Below, piece by piece: positions 53,296 to 63,326 of a stretch of DNA of 64,000 bases (position 1 is its first letter; every line of letters begins with the position of its first letter). The translations under genes were made by a program, and so were the position numbers. Where the stretch lies: the NCBI RefSeq assembly GCF_000745475.1, contig NZ_JQJJ01000001.1, forward strand, positions 48,392-112,391, read 5' to 3'. The stretch is from Allobosea sp. UNC402CLCol. GTDB lineage: Bacteria; Pseudomonadota; Alphaproteobacteria; Rhizobiales; Beijerinckiaceae. Under the pieces are notes generated by a model, which saw only the letters and a list, made by a program, of their open reading frames with translations, was not told the DNA's origin and did no database searches.

Positions 53296-53484
53296 GGCGC
53301 TCTTTCCTTCGTCCGCGGAGGACGATGCGACACCTTACCACAGGTCAGTGATCACGACGAATGATTATGCACCGATTTGAAATAGTGAGATCTTTCAGCC
53401 GGTTAACAAGCATCCATCTTGCGGCGCGCGCGTTCCTCTCCCATATTGAGCGCCGTCGAGCCCATGGAGGCTCCGGGAGGAACA

Positions 53485-54480
53485 ATGTCTTTGATCTCGC
53501 TCGCCCGTCGCGGACGTGCCGTCGCCCTGGTTGTTGGAGCCCTTATGTTGGTGCCGCTGGTTGCCGAGGCGCGCCCCGGTGGCGGCCGCAGCTCGGGCAG
53601 CCGCGGGATGTTCTCGAACAGCGCCCCGGCCCCGACCAATACGATTCCCGGCGGCGCGCAGTCCTTCCAGCGCAGCGCGGCCCCTTCGCCGTCCGTCGCC
53701 AACCCCGGCATGGGCGCCGGCGCTGCTGCCGCGCAGGCGGCCCGTCCGTCCTTCGCCCGCAACATGATGATGGGCATCGGCGCCGGCCTGCTCGGCGCCG
53801 GCCTGTTCGGAATGCTCAGCGGCTCGGGCTTCTTCGGCGGTCTGGCCTCGCTTGCGGGCATCCTCGGTTTCTTGCTGCAGATCGGCCTGATCGCCGGCAT
53901 CATCATGCTGGCCATCCGCTTCTTCCGCCGCCGGTCCGAGCCGCAGCTCGCTGGCGCTGGCGCTGGCGCGCCCTATGGCCGCGAGGCCTATGGCGCGCAG
54001 CCTGACGCGGCCCAGACTGCTGCCGCCCGCATGGGCGGCTTCGGCGGTGGCGCGGCCCAGCCGGCCACCACGCCGATCCAGCTTGAGGGCGCCGATTTCA
54101 GCGCCTTCGAGCGCCTGCTCGGCGAGGTCAACGCCGCCTATTCGAACGAGGACGAGGCCGGCCTGCGCCAGCGCGTCACCCCGGAGATGTTCGGCTATTT
54201 CGACGAGGATCTGACCGAGAACGTCCGCCGCGGCGTGGTCGACCGGGTCTCCGACGTCAAGCTGCTGCAGGGTGACCTGTCCGAGGCCTGGCGCGAGGGC
54301 AGCACCGACTACGCCACCGTCTCGATGCGCTTCAGCCTGGTCAACGCTCTCTATGACCGCAAGAGCGGCCGCGTCGTCGACGGCAATGCGACCGCGCCGC
54401 AGGAGGTCAAGGAGTTCTGGACCTTCCTGCGCGAGCGTGGCGGTGAGTGGAAGCTCTCCGCGATCCAGCAGGCGGCCTGA
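53485..54480 (+). CDS. Tim44-like domain protein (331 aa)
   Basis: The start at 53485 follows GGGAGG. There is a signal or anchor helix ([20 protein letters not shown]), a Gly/Ala/Ser/Pro-rich linker, two close hydrophobic segments ([20 protein letters not shown] and [20 protein letters not shown]), then a C-terminal Tim44-like domain ([50 protein letters not shown]). Bacterial Tim44-like proteins are membrane proteins of unclear role. It ends in a good terminator. Confidence 0.87.
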   Translation: MSLISLARRGRAVALVVGALMLVPLVAEARPGGGRSSGSRGMFSNSAPAPTNTIPGGAQSFQRSAAPSPSVANPGMGAGAAAAQAARPSFARNMMMGIGAGLLGAGLFGMLSGSGFFGGLASLAGILGFLLQIGLIAGIIMLAIRFFRRRSEPQLAGAGAGAPYGREAYGAQPDAAQTAAARMGGFGGGAAQPATTPIQLEGADFSAFERLLGEVNAAYSNEDEAGLRQRVTPEMFGYFDEDLTENVRRGVVDRVSDVKLLQGDLSEAWREGSTDYATVSMRFSLVNALYDRKSGRVVDGNATAPQEVKEFWTFLRERGGEWKLSAIQQAA

Positions 54481-54510
54481 ACCTCCGCAATCCTGCAACA
54501 AAATCGCATC

Positions 54511-54535
54511 ACGGCCGGGGCAACCCGGCCGTTTT
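54511..54535 (+). terminator. Intrinsic terminator after the Tim44-like gene
   Basis: ACGGCCGGG / CCCGGCCGT with a GCAA tetraloop, followed by TTTCG. The tetraloop is the same as in the rpsA terminator. Confidence 0.85.
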
Positions 54536-54676
54536 CGCATGCGCCCGGCCATGCGCGGTTTCGGGTGTCGCGCCGCGACGAACCGGCTTATAGCGATAAT
54601 CGTCCCGCCTTGGTCGTCTTGCGTTAGTCGTCCTGCCTTGCCGCTTCCGTCCGGAAGCCCTTTCGGAGCCTGCCCC

Positions 54677-55492
54677 ATGAGTGACATGCGTCTCGTCGTC
54701 GTCGGCGCCGCCGGGCGCATGGGGCGCATGCTGATCAAGGCCATCGATCAGGCTGAGGGATGCCGCCTGGTCGCTGCCGTCGAACGTCCGGGCTCGCCGG
54801 CCCTGGGCGCCGATGCCGGTCCGCTCGCCGGACTGCCGCCGCTGGGCGTGACCGTGACGGGCGATCCCGCTGCCGCTTTCGCGCAGGGCGATGCCGTGTT
54901 CGATTTCACCTCGCCGGAGGCGACCGTCGCCTTCGCGCGCCTCGCGGCCGATGCCGGCATCCTGCATGTGGTCGGCACGACCGGGCTGGAGCCGGCGCAT
55001 CTTGCGGCGCTGGCGGAGACGGCGCGGCGTATCCCGATCATCCGCTCCGGCAATATGAGTCTCGGCGTCAATCTGCTGGCGGCGCTGGTCCGGAAGGTCG
55101 CCGCGACGCTTGGCACCGACTGGGACATCGAGATCGTCGAGATGCACCATCGCATGAAGGTCGATGCGCCCTCCGGCACGGCCGTGCTGCTGGGCGAGGC
55201 GGCCGCGGCCGGCCGCGCCGTCGACCTCGCCGAGCAGCGTGTCGCAGCCCGCGATGGCATCACCGGCGCCCGCGACCCTGGCACGATCGGCTTTGCCGCG
55301 CTGCGCGGCGGCACCGTTGTCGGCGATCACAAGGTCATCTTCGCCGGAGCGGGCGAGCGGCTGGAACTCGCCCATGTCGCGGAGGATCGCAGCCTCTTTG
55401 CCCAGGGCGCGATCAGGGCGGCGCTCTGGGGCCGGGGCAGGGCGCCCGGCCTCTATTCCATGGCCGATGTCCTCGGCCTCGACACGCTGTAG
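54677..55492 (+). CDS. dapB: 4-hydroxy-tetrahydrodipicolinate reductase DapB (271 aa)
   Basis: The NAD(P) motif [12 protein letters not shown] is at residues 8-19. [18 protein letters not shown] and VVGTTGL follow. The active site [20 protein letters not shown] carries the catalytic His-His and Lys. It makes tetrahydrodipicolinate for lysine and diaminopimelate. An AlkB-family gene follows 20 bp later and may be cotranscribed. Confidence 0.97.
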   Translation: MSDMRLVVVGAAGRMGRMLIKAIDQAEGCRLVAAVERPGSPALGADAGPLAGLPPLGVTVTGDPAAAFAQGDAVFDFTSPEATVAFARLAADAGILHVVGTTGLEPAHLAALAETARRIPIIRSGNMSLGVNLLAALVRKVAATLGTDWDIEIVEMHHRMKVDAPSGTAVLLGEAAAAGRAVDLAEQRVAARDGITGARDPGTIGFAALRGGTVVGDHKVIFAGAGERLELAHVAEDRSLFAQGAIRAALWGRGRAPGLYSMADVLGLDTL

Positions 55493-55512
55493 CTCGTGAC
55501 CCGGAATCGGCC

Positions 55513-56133
55513 ATGACGCGGATCGCCGTCGCCCCGGGCGTCGTCCACTGGCCGGGCCGGCTCTCGGCCGCGGAGCAGGGCGCTCTGCTGGCCGAATTGC
55601 GTGCGGTGGTCAGGCAGGCGCCCCTCTTCCAGCCGCGCATGCCGAAGACCGGCAAGCCGTTTTCGGTCAGGATGACGAATTGCGGCCCGCTCGGCTGGGT
55701 TTCCGACGAGAGGGGCTATCGCTACCAGCCGCTCCATCCCGAGACGAAGGAGCCTTGGCCGCTGCTGCCGGCACCGCTGCTGGCGCTGTGGGAGGAGCTT
55801 TCCGGCTATCCCCATCCGCCCGAGGCCTGCCTCGTCAACTATTATGCGGCCGGCGCGAAGATGGGCCTGCATCAGGACCGCGACGAGCAGGATTTCGACG
55901 CGCCGGTGCTCTCGATCTCGCTCGGCGATGCCGCACTCTTCCGCATCGGCGGGACGACGCGCGGTGGCAAGACGGCTTCCCTCAAGCTCGCCTCCGGCGA
56001 TGTGCTGGTTTTCGGTGGCGCGGCGCGGCTCGCCTATCACGGCATCGACCGCGTCCTGTCGGGCTCCTCGACCTTGCTGGCCGAGGGAGGGCGCCTCAAC
56101 CTGACGCTGCGGCGCGTGACGAAGCCGGATTGA
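55513..56133 (+). CDS. alkB: AlkB-family Fe(II)/2-oxoglutarate dioxygenase (206 aa)
   Basis: The iron site is complete: LHQDRDEQDF (His-x-Asp) and LAYHGIDRVL (distal His), with RLNLTLRR supplying the 2-oxoglutarate Arg. FSVRMTNCGPLGWVSDERGYRY is the substrate-lid region and CLVNYYAAGAKMG is the conserved strand. Homologues repair alkylated DNA or RNA bases by oxidative demethylation. It follows dapB closely. Confidence 0.92.
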   Translation: MTRIAVAPGVVHWPGRLSAAEQGALLAELRAVVRQAPLFQPRMPKTGKPFSVRMTNCGPLGWVSDERGYRYQPLHPETKEPWPLLPAPLLALWEELSGYPHPPEACLVNYYAAGAKMGLHQDRDEQDFDAPVLSISLGDAALFRIGGTTRGGKTASLKLASGDVLVFGGAARLAYHGIDRVLSGSSTLLAEGGRLNLTLRRVTKPD

Positions 56134-56139
56134 AGATGA

Positions 56140-56190
56140 TCGGACCCCGTCCTTCGAGACGCCGCTTCGCGGCTTCTCGGGGGGAGGACT
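56140..56190. repeat. REP-like element, family A, reverse copy
   Basis: GTCCTTCGAGACGCCGCTTCGCGGCTTCTC is the inverse-orientation relative of 30985-31050. It lies in the convergent gap between the AlkB-type gene and the TRIC-type channel gene. Confidence 0.65.
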
Positions 56191-56208
56191 GCACATCGCA
56201 AACGGGAT

Positions 56209-56829
56209 TTATTCGCTCGTGCCGCCCGGCAGCTTCGGGAAGGACCAGCCGAGCAGCAGCGAGCCGGCCCTGAGCCCGAAGCCCATCGTCAGCCCGCCGA
56301 GAGCCACGGCATAGGCGGGCAGGCCAAGGCCATGGAGCAAGGCGGTCGCCGTCGCGCCGGCCGTGGCGGCGGTGACATAGAATTCCCGGCTCCACAGCAC
56401 CATCGGCCTATCGCCGGCGAGGATGTCGCGCAGGATGCCGCCGAAGGTCGCGGTCATGGCACCGAGCGCGATGGCGGACAGGACCGGCGCGCCGGCTTCG
56501 AGCCCGATCAGGGTCCCGCTGACGGCGAACATCGAGAGGCCGGCGGCGTCGCTCCAGAGCAGCAGCTTGCGCCCGCTCCAGCCCTCGAGAATGCCGGGGC
56601 GCAGATAGGCCAGCGCCCAGGCGCCGATCGCCACCACGGTGCAGATGATCACGCTGGTCGGATCGTGCACCCAGCGCGCGCTATGGCCGAGCAGCAGCTC
56701 CCGCAGCGTGCCGCCGCCGACGCCGGTGACGGTCGCGAGCAGGATGAAGCCTAAGGGGTCCATGCCCTTGCGGGCGGCGACGAGGGCTCCGGTCAGCGCG
56801 AAGATGGCGACGCCGGCGCCCTCGAACAT
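56209..56829 (-). CDS. TRIC-type cation channel / UPF0126 membrane protein (206 aa)
   Basis: Seven hydrophobic segments are arranged as two similar halves. The first has GAGVAIFALTGALVAARKGMD and TGVGGGTLRELLLG; the second has ALGAMTATFGGILRDILAG. The paired GGG/GG-T-R-(E/D) motifs are typical of YicG/TRIC proteins, which form trimeric cation channels. It starts 3 bp after the grpE stop, so the two are cotranscribed. Confidence 0.9.
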   Translation of the reverse strand: MFEGAGVAIFALTGALVAARKGMDPLGFILLATVTGVGGGTLRELLLGHSARWVHDPTSVIICTVVAIGAWALAYLRPGILEGWSGRKLLLWSDAAGLSMFAVSGTLIGLEAGAPVLSAIALGAMTATFGGILRDILAGDRPMVLWSREFYVTAATAGATATALLHGLGLPAYAVALGGLTMGFGLRAGSLLLGWSFPKLPGGTSE

Positions 56830-56832
56830 CGA

Positions 56833-57432
56833 TCAGTGACTCGTGGGCTTGTCGCCGCCCTGCTCGGCCTTGGGGCCGCCGGCCGAGATGCCGACGAGGG
56901 CAGGGCGCAGCACGCGCTCGCCGATCTTGTAGCCGACCTGGACCACCTTGGAGACCATGCCCTTGGGCGTGGCCGGATCGGGCGCCTCGAACATCGCCTG
57001 ATGCAGGTGCGGGTCGAACTTCTCGCCCAGCGGGTCGATCTTGCGCACGCCGTGACGCTCCAGCGTCTTCAGCAGCTCGCGCTCGGTCAGCTCGACGCCG
57101 TCATAGAGTGCCTTGAGCGTGGCGTCGGCGGCGTCGCGCGCAGTGTCCGGCACGCTCTCGAGCGCCCGGCGCAGATTGTCCGAGGAGCCGAGCATGTCGC
57201 GGGCGAAGCTCGTCGCCGCATAGGCCTTCGCATCGGCGATCTCGCGCTCGGTGCGACGGCGCAGGTTCTCCATCTCGGCGAGCGTGCGCAGCAGCTTGTC
57301 CTTGAGGTCGTCGCGCTCGTTCTGGAGCGCCGCGATCTGGGCCTCGTTGCCCCCTTCGGTGGCCTGAGCCTGCTCGGGAGCGTCGGTCGCGGCTTCGAGG
57401 TTCGGGTCTTCCGTCGCAGGGTTGCGCGTCAT
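56833..57432 (-). CDS. grpE: Nucleotide exchange factor GrpE (199 aa)
   Basis: The ATG at 57432 is favoured; an in-frame TTG sits four codons upstream. An acidic, Gln/Glu-rich N-terminus leads into a long coiled coil ([15 protein letters not shown]), then the C-terminal beta domain with [13 protein letters not shown] and [16 protein letters not shown]. It exchanges ADP for ATP on DnaK. It lies downstream of glnD; no hrcA or dnaK is nearby. Confidence 0.95.
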   Translation of the reverse strand: MTRNPATEDPNLEAATDAPEQAQATEGGNEAQIAALQNERDDLKDKLLRTLAEMENLRRRTEREIADAKAYAATSFARDMLGSSDNLRRALESVPDTARDAADATLKALYDGVELTERELLKTLERHGVRKIDPLGEKFDPHLHQAMFEAPDPATPKGMVSKVVQVGYKIGERVLRPALVGISAGGPKAEQGGDKPTSH

Positions 57433-57552
57433 TGCCTGTTCCAATTCCCATCCATCAATCTGGCTGGCCGTGCCGCCCGTCGCCGGGCCTGGCGGGTTTC
57501 CCCGGAAACGCGGCCGCGTTCGAGGCCGATATCGGGCTTATGGCGGCCCAAA

Positions 57553-60363
57553 TCAAGCGCGCGCCGGGACTTTCGTCCTGGCCGACGCCGCCTTGCCCCC
57601 CTCGAACTCGAACACGTCCAGCAAGGTCTTGCGGATCGCGAGCTGGCGCGCGGTCGAGACGATCTTCGCATTGGTCAGGTCGGTGACGTAGAAAACGTCG
57701 ACCGCCTTCTCGCCGAAGGTCGCGATATGGGCGGAGGCGATGTTGAGGTTGAGCTTCCCGATCGCGGTGGTGAGGTCATAGAGCAGGCCCGGCCGGTCAA
57801 GCCCGGAGACCTCCAGCACCGTGTGGCGGCTGGACAGCACGTTGTCGATGACGATCTCCGGCGCGAGCTGGAAGGTCTGGCCGCGTGGCGGCGGCGCGCG
57901 GCGCTGCGCGACGAGATCGGCGATCTTGATCTCGCCCTTCAAGGCCCGTTCGATCGCCGCCGCGATCCGCCCGGCCCGGCGCAACTCGTCGTCGTCGCGG
58001 TCGAAGGCGCGCGAGACGGAGATGGTGTCGAGCGCGAGCCCGTCCGTGGTGGTGAAGATCTGCGCGTCGACGATGTTGCCGCCGGCCGCAGCGCAGGCGC
58101 CGGTGACGATGGCCAGAAGGCGCGGATGGTCGGGCGCGAGCACGGTGAGCTCGGTCACGCCGCGGAACTGGTCGGTCTCGACCACGGTCGCGGTGGTGCG
58201 GCCGGCCTTCTCCGCCTCGCTCAGGAAGCGTGCGTGCTTCTCCTGGTCGGCGAGATCGACCTTGATCCAGTAGGGCGGGTAGTGGCGCGCGATATAGGCC
58301 TCGCGCTCCTCCTCGCTCCAGTCGGAGAGCCGCTGGCGCAACTCGTCCTGCTTGCGGCCGACACGGGCCTTGCGCTCGACCGCCGAATGCCCGCCGGTGA
58401 GGACGAGCTCGGTCTCGTAATAGAGCGTGCGCAGGAGCTGGCCCTTCCAGCCGTTCCAGACGCCGGGACCGACCGCCTTGATGTCGGCGACGGTGAGGAT
58501 GAGCAGGAGCTTCAGCCGTTCCAGCGTCTGCACCGTGGCCGCGAAGCTCTCGATCGTCTTCGGGTCGCCGAGGTCGCGGCTCTGCGCCACCGTCGACATG
58601 TCGAGATGGTGCTCGACCAGCCAGGCGACGGTCTCGGTCTGGCCCGGCGTCAGCCCGAGGCGCGGGCCGAGCTTGCGGGCGATGCGCGTGCCGGCGAGCG
58701 AATGGTCCTCCGGCCGGCCCTTGGCGATGTCGTGCAGGAACAGGGCGACATAGAGCGCCCGCCGGTTGGCGACCGTCGGCATGATCTCGTTCGCGAGCGG
58801 GTGCTCGGCCTCGAGCGTGCCGGAATCGATCTCGGCCAGCACGCCGATGGCGCGGATCAGGTGTTCGTCCACCGTGTAGTGGTGGTACATGTTGAACTGC
58901 ATCATCGCCACCACCCGGCCGAAATCCGGGACGAAGCGGCCGAGCAGCCCGGACTCGTTCATGCGCCGCAGCACCACCTCCGGCGAGCGCCGCGCGGTGA
59001 GGATTTCCAGGAAGATGCGGTTGGCCTCGGGGTCGTGGCGCAGCCCGGAGGTGATCAGCCTGAGCGACTGCGTCACCAGCCGGCTCGTATCGGGATGGAT
59101 GGCGAGGTCCTCGCGGCTGGCGATCTGGTAGAGCCGGAGCAGGTTGACCGGGTCGCGCTCGAAGGCGCTGTCGTCGATGACGGCGAGGCGCTGGCCCTTC
59201 AGGGTGAAATCGGTGTGGCCAAGCGCGCGCACGCGCTTGCGCTTGGTGAAGGAGCCGAGCAGGCGCGAGAGCGTTGCGCGCGGCTTCTGCTGGCGCGCCT
59301 CCAGCGCGGCGCAGACGATGGCGGTGAGGTCGCCGACATCCTTGGCGACGAGGAAATAGGCCTTCATGAAGCGCTCGACCGGTGCCTGGCCGCTGCGGCC
59401 GGCATAGCCGATGGCCGCGGCCACCTGCCGCTGCAGGTCGAAGGAGAGCCGCTCCTCCGCCCGTCCGGTGATGAAGTGCAGCCAGCAGCGCACGCGCCAG
59501 AGGAACTCCTCCGAGCGCTCGAACATCTGCAATTCCTGCGTGTCGAACAGGCCCGCCGCGACGAGCTCGCGCACATCCTTCACGCGGTAGGCGTATTTCG
59601 CGATCCAGAACAGCGTGTTGAGGTCGCGCAAGCCGCCCTTGCCATCCTTGACGTTGGGCTCGACCAGATAGCGCGAGGTGCCGGCGCGCTGCACCCGCGT
59701 CTCGCGCTCGGCGAGCTTCGCCTCGGTGAAGGCCGCGGCCGTGCCCTCGACCACCTCGGCGTCGAAGCGCCGGACCATCTCGTCGAACAGCGCCCTGTCG
59801 CCGCTGAGGAAGCGCGCTTCCAGCAGCGCCGTGCGGATGGTCATGTCGGCACGCGCTTCGCGGATGCAGTCGTCGACCGAGCGGACCGAATGGCCGGTCT
59901 TTAGCTTCAGGTCCCAGAGCGGGTAGAGCATGGACTCGACCACGCTCTCGCCCCAGGCGGTCTGCTTGTGCGGGAACAGGAAGAGCAGGTCGACATCCGA
60001 GCCCGGCGCCAGCGTGCCGCGACCATAGCCGCCGACGGCGGCGACCGCGATGCGCTCGGATTGCGAGGGGTTGTCGGCCGGATAGAAATAGCCCGTCGCC
60101 GCCTTGTGCAGCGCGATGACGACCGCATCCATCACCGCGGACAGCCGGTGCGCGCAGGCGAGCCCGCTGCGCGGCCCTTCGAGAATGGCGCGGGCCGAGG
60201 CGTGGCCGTCGTCGAGGAGCTGGCGCAGCGCGCCGACGAGGAGCTGGCGCTTTTCGGCCTTGTCGCGCCGACGTGCCGAAGCCAGCAGGCGGGTGACGCC
60301 GGCCTCGGGATCCTGCAGCATCTCGGGAAGCGGAAGGGCGGGCTTGTCGTGGGCGGCTGACAC
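57553..60363 (-). CDS. glnD: Bifunctional uridylyltransferase/uridylyl-removing enzyme GlnD (936 aa)
   Basis: A GTG start at 60363. The nucleotidyltransferase motif GGYGRGTLAPGSDVDLLFL is near residue 110. The PII-uridylyl domain follows (VEPNVKDGKGGLRDLNTLFW). The HD hydrolase domain contains LFLHDIAKGRPEDHS and VEHHLDMS. Two C-terminal ACT domains (ELTVLAPDHPRLLAIVTG and VLEVSGLDRPGLLYDLTT) sense glutamine. It adds or removes UMP on PII proteins to signal nitrogen status. It is divergent from the importer operon at 60628. Confidence 0.97.
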   Translation of the reverse strand: MSAAHDKPALPLPEMLQDPEAGVTRLLASARRRDKAEKRQLLVGALRQLLDDGHASARAILEGPRSGLACAHRLSAVMDAVVIALHKAATGYFYPADNPSQSERIAVAAVGGYGRGTLAPGSDVDLLFLFPHKQTAWGESVVESMLYPLWDLKLKTGHSVRSVDDCIREARADMTIRTALLEARFLSGDRALFDEMVRRFDAEVVEGTAAAFTEAKLAERETRVQRAGTSRYLVEPNVKDGKGGLRDLNTLFWIAKYAYRVKDVRELVAAGLFDTQELQMFERSEEFLWRVRCWLHFITGRAEERLSFDLQRQVAAAIGYAGRSGQAPVERFMKAYFLVAKDVGDLTAIVCAALEARQQKPRATLSRLLGSFTKRKRVRALGHTDFTLKGQRLAVIDDSAFERDPVNLLRLYQIASREDLAIHPDTSRLVTQSLRLITSGLRHDPEANRIFLEILTARRSPEVVLRRMNESGLLGRFVPDFGRVVAMMQFNMYHHYTVDEHLIRAIGVLAEIDSGTLEAEHPLANEIMPTVANRRALYVALFLHDIAKGRPEDHSLAGTRIARKLGPRLGLTPGQTETVAWLVEHHLDMSTVAQSRDLGDPKTIESFAATVQTLERLKLLLILTVADIKAVGPGVWNGWKGQLLRTLYYETELVLTGGHSAVERKARVGRKQDELRQRLSDWSEEEREAYIARHYPPYWIKVDLADQEKHARFLSEAEKAGRTTATVVETDQFRGVTELTVLAPDHPRLLAIVTGACAAAGGNIVDAQIFTTTDGLALDTISVSRAFDRDDDELRRAGRIAAAIERALKGEIKIADLVAQRRAPPPRGQTFQLAPEIVIDNVLSSRHTVLEVSGLDRPGLLYDLTTAIGKLNLNIASAHIATFGEKAVDVFYVTDLTNAKIVSTARQLAIRKTLLDVFEFEGGKAASARTKVPARA

Positions 60364-60440
60364 GGCAGCAGGGTCTCGCTGTGAAGCCTGTTCCTATCAT
60401 GACGGCGCGCCACGCAGGAACGCTTAAAATACACGTGGAT

Positions 60441-60459
60441 TTCCGTGAATTTAACGGAA
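60441..60459. promoter_or_regulatory. Palindrome TTCCGT-N7-ACGGAA upstream of the importer
   Basis: A perfect 6 bp dyad with seven-base spacer lies 22 bp before the -35 of the promoter at 60481, in the glnD-importer divergent gap. Position and size suit an activator or repressor site; the binding protein is unknown. Confidence 0.45.
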
Positions 60460-60480
60460 GGACATGCGGGTCCGTGTTGT

Positions 60481-60509
60481 TTGACATACAGAACGATCGG
60501 ACCTAAGAA
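60481..60509 (+). promoter_or_regulatory. Sigma-70 promoter for the sulfonate/nitrate-type importer
   Basis: TTGACA, 17 bases, TAAGAA. A perfect -35 and optimal spacing, 118 bp before the binding-protein start. The rest of the 264 bp gap shows only the dyad at 60441. Confidence 0.6.
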
Positions 60510-60627
60510 GCGGATACGCGCCGATTTGAGCCATCAGCTTGCGGGCGCGAAACAAGTGCAGCTAAAGCGTTGGGAGGGGCGATGAGCGCCCGATCCCTCG
60601 CATCGTCGACAAAAGAGGGATCATCCG

Positions 60628-61587
60628 ATGACCAGCATCACCCGCCGTCTTGCGCTCGCGGCCCTGGCGGTCGCCGCGCTCGCCACTTCCGCCTTGGCCC
60701 AGCCCAAGGAGATCCGCCTGGATTACGCGACCTATAACCCCGTGAGCCTCGTGCTCAAGGAGCGCGGGACGCTGGAAAAGGCGCTGGAGGCCGACGGCAT
60801 CAAGGTCCGCTGGGTCTTCTCGGCCGGCTCCAACAAGGCGCTCGAATTCCTCAATGCCGGCTCGATCGATTTCGGCTCGACCGCCGGCGCCGCCGCGCTG
60901 ATCGGCAAGATCAACGGCAACCCGATCAAGTCGATCTATGTCTATTCGCGGCCGGAATGGACCGCCCTCGTCACCGGCGCCAAGAGCGAGATCACCAAGG
61001 TCGCCGACCTCAAGGGCAAGCGCGTCGCGGTCACGCGCGGCACCGATCCTCACATCTTCCTTGTCCGGGCGCTGGCCGATGCCAAGCTGACCGAGAAGGA
61101 CGTCAAGCTCGTGCTGCTCCAGCACGCCGATGGCCGCCTCGCGCTGGAGCGCGGCGATGTCGATGCCTGGGCCGGGCTCGACCCGCTGATGGCGGCCGCC
61201 GAGGTCGAGAGCGGCGCCAAGCTGTTCTACCGCAAGCCCGAGGACAACACCTGGGGCATCCTCAATACCCGCGAGGCCTTCGCCGCGGAGAACCCGGCGC
61301 TCGTGCGCAAGGTCATCGCCGCCTATGAGGAGGCGCGCCGCTACGCGCTTGCCAACCCCGTCGAGCTCAAGAAGATCCTGGTCGATTACACCAAGCTCTC
61401 CGAGCCGGTGATCGAGCGCCAGCTGACTCGCACGGAGCTCACCCATTCCGCTATCGGGCAGGCACAGATCGACAGCATTACCGCGGCCGGCATCGCGCTG
61501 AAGGAGGCCGGCGTCCTGCCGGCCACTGCCGATGTGAAGGCGGCAGTCGACTCCTTGATCGATCGCGGCTTCCTCGCGACCAATTGA
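60628..61587 (+). CDS. ABC transporter substrate-binding protein, SsuA/TauA type (319 aa)
   Basis: A Sec signal ends near ALAQP. The mature protein is of the aliphatic-sulfonate/nitrate/taurine class: IRLDYATYNPVSLVLKERG, VRWVFSAGSNKALEFLNAGSI, DFGSTAGAAAL and VADLKGKRVAVTRGTDPHIF. The latter segments contribute to the ligand cleft. Sulfonate specificity is suggested by class only. It is first of three genes with a permease and ATPase. Confidence 0.88.
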   Translation: MTSITRRLALAALAVAALATSALAQPKEIRLDYATYNPVSLVLKERGTLEKALEADGIKVRWVFSAGSNKALEFLNAGSIDFGSTAGAAALIGKINGNPIKSIYVYSRPEWTALVTGAKSEITKVADLKGKRVAVTRGTDPHIFLVRALADAKLTEKDVKLVLLQHADGRLALERGDVDAWAGLDPLMAAAEVESGAKLFYRKPEDNTWGILNTREAFAAENPALVRKVIAAYEEARRYALANPVELKKILVDYTKLSEPVIERQLTRTELTHSAIGQAQIDSITAAGIALKEAGVLPATADVKAAVDSLIDRGFLATN

Positions 61588-61603
61588 GGCGCGGCCCGGC
61601 CCG

Positions 61604-62437
61604 ATGAGCGCGGTGGAGGCCGAAGCGGCGGAGACGGTCCGGCAGGAGCGGCAGGGCGGCCCGAAGCCGCGCCGTCCCAACCTCTCTTTGCTCGGCTTCG
61701 TGCTGCCGGTGCTGCTGGCCCTGCTCTGGGAAGGGTTGGTGGCGGCCGGCATCGCCAATGGCCGTCTGATGCCGCCACCCAGCGTCATCGGCCGCACGCT
61801 CCGGGATCTGGCCACCTCCGGCGAGCTCCTGACCCATGCGACGGCAACGCTCTCGCGCGTTGCGGCGGGTTTCGGGCTCGGGGCGCTGGCGGGAACGGTT
61901 CTGGGCGCGCTGACCGGCGCCCTGCCGGTGGCGCGCCGCCTACTCGATCCGACCTTGCAGGCGCTCAGGGCCATCCCCTCCATCGCCTGGGTGCCGCTCT
62001 TCATCCTCTGGCTCGGCATCTTCGAGGCCTCGAAGGTCGCGCTGATCGCGGTCGGCGTCTTCTTCCCGGTCTATCTCGGCGTCGCCGCCGCGATCCAGGG
62101 CATCGACCGCAAGATCGTCGAGGTCGGCCGAGTCTTTCGGCTCTCGCGCCTCGCCATGGTCAGGCGCGTCCTGCTGCCGGCGATCCTGCCGGACTGGATC
62201 ACTGCGCTGCGCTCGGGCCTCGGCCTCGGCTTCATGTTCGTGGTCGCGGCCGAGATCATGGGGGCGAGCGAGGGGCTGGGCTATCTGCTCGTGGACGGCC
62301 AGCAGCTCGGCCGCCCCGACACCATCATCGCGGCCATCATCAGCTTCGCCGTGCTCGGCAAGCTGGCTGACGGCCTCCTCGTCGCCATCACGCGGCCCTT
62401 CCTCGCCTGGCAGGATACGGCGCGCGACAAGCTCTGA
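61604..62437 (+). CDS. ABC transporter permease, SsuC type (277 aa)
   Basis: A charged N-terminus (about 30 residues) precedes six hydrophobic segments. The EAA-like coupling region includes IVEVGRVFRLSRLAMVRRVLLPAILP. SGLGLGFMFVVAAEIMGASEGLGYLL is the family-typical late stretch. It starts 16 bp after the binding-protein gene and forms the homodimeric channel. Confidence 0.9.
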   Translation: MSAVEAEAAETVRQERQGGPKPRRPNLSLLGFVLPVLLALLWEGLVAAGIANGRLMPPPSVIGRTLRDLATSGELLTHATATLSRVAAGFGLGALAGTVLGALTGALPVARRLLDPTLQALRAIPSIAWVPLFILWLGIFEASKVALIAVGVFFPVYLGVAAAIQGIDRKIVEVGRVFRLSRLAMVRRVLLPAILPDWITALRSGLGLGFMFVVAAEIMGASEGLGYLLVDGQQLGRPDTIIAAIISFAVLGKLADGLLVAITRPFLAWQDTARDKL

Positions 62438-62449
62438 AGGCTTAACCCC

Positions 62450-63232
62450 GTGCTGAGTTTCGACCGGCTGTCCAAAACCTATGCCGACGGCACCCATGCC
62501 CTCTCGGCGATCGACCTCGAAGTCGGGCGCGGCGAGATCGTCGCTTTGCTCGGCGGCTCGGGCTGCGGCAAGACGACCTTGCTGCGACTCGTCGCGGGGC
62601 TCGACACGCCGAGCGGCGGCGCGATCCGGCTCAATGGCGAGACCGTCGCCGCGCCGCGCGCCGATGTCGGCGTCATCTTCCAGGAGCCGCGGCTCTTCCC
62701 CTGGCTCAGCGTCGCGGAGAATGTCGGCTTCGGCCTGTCGCATCTCTCCGCCTTCGAGCGGGAAGGGCTGGTGACCAATGCGCTGGTCCGCGTCGGCCTC
62801 GCCGGCCATGAGAAGCGTTGGCCGCGCGAGCTCTCCGGCGGCCAGCAGCAGCGCGTCGCCATCGCCCGCGCCCTCGTCACCCGGCCGAAGCTGCTGCTGA
62901 TGGACGAGCCCTTCTCGGCCCTCGACGCGACAACGCGGGCAAGCCTGCACGGGCATCTGCTGGCACTCTGGCAGGAGAGCCGGCCGACCGTCCTGATGGT
63001 CACGCATGATGTCGAGGAGGCGGTGACGCTCGCCGACCGCATCGTGGTGATGCAGCCGCATCCCGGCCGGCTCTTCGACGAGCTCGACAACCCGCTCGCC
63101 CGGCCGCGTGATCGGCTTTCTCCGGCCTTCGAGGCGACGAAGCGGGAGGCGTTGCGCGCGCTCGACCGCTCGCTGCGCCACGAGGCGCCGCATCAGGAGA
63201 AGGCAGCTGAGACCGCCGGCATGTGGTGGTAG
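62450..63232 (+). CDS. ABC transporter ATPase, SsuB type (260 aa)
   Basis: A GTG start at 62450. Walker [14 protein letters not shown]-loop [13 protein letters not shown], signature [15 protein letters not shown], Walker [13 protein letters not shown] and switch His VTHDVEEA are all present. It energises the importer with the preceding permease. There is no terminator hairpin directly after it. Confidence 0.93.
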   Translation: MLSFDRLSKTYADGTHALSAIDLEVGRGEIVALLGGSGCGKTTLLRLVAGLDTPSGGAIRLNGETVAAPRADVGVIFQEPRLFPWLSVAENVGFGLSHLSAFEREGLVTNALVRVGLAGHEKRWPRELSGGQQQRVAIARALVTRPKLLLMDEPFSALDATTRASLHGHLLALWQESRPTVLMVTHDVEEAVTLADRIVVMQPHPGRLFDELDNPLARPRDRLSPAFEATKREALRALDRSLRHEAPHQEKAAETAGMWW

Positions 63233-63326
63233 CTCGGCCGCGGCGCGCCGCCTCTGGCATTGGTCGCGGCTTCGTCCTATCAGCCGCGTGTCGCGATTTC
63301 ACAGTCTGAACGAGAGGGTCGGTTCC

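Noticed and set aside
56836..59904. 1022-codon plus-strand frame
   Set aside because: Antisense to grpE and glnD, which have full family motifs; composition is His/Arg/Asp-rich without domains.
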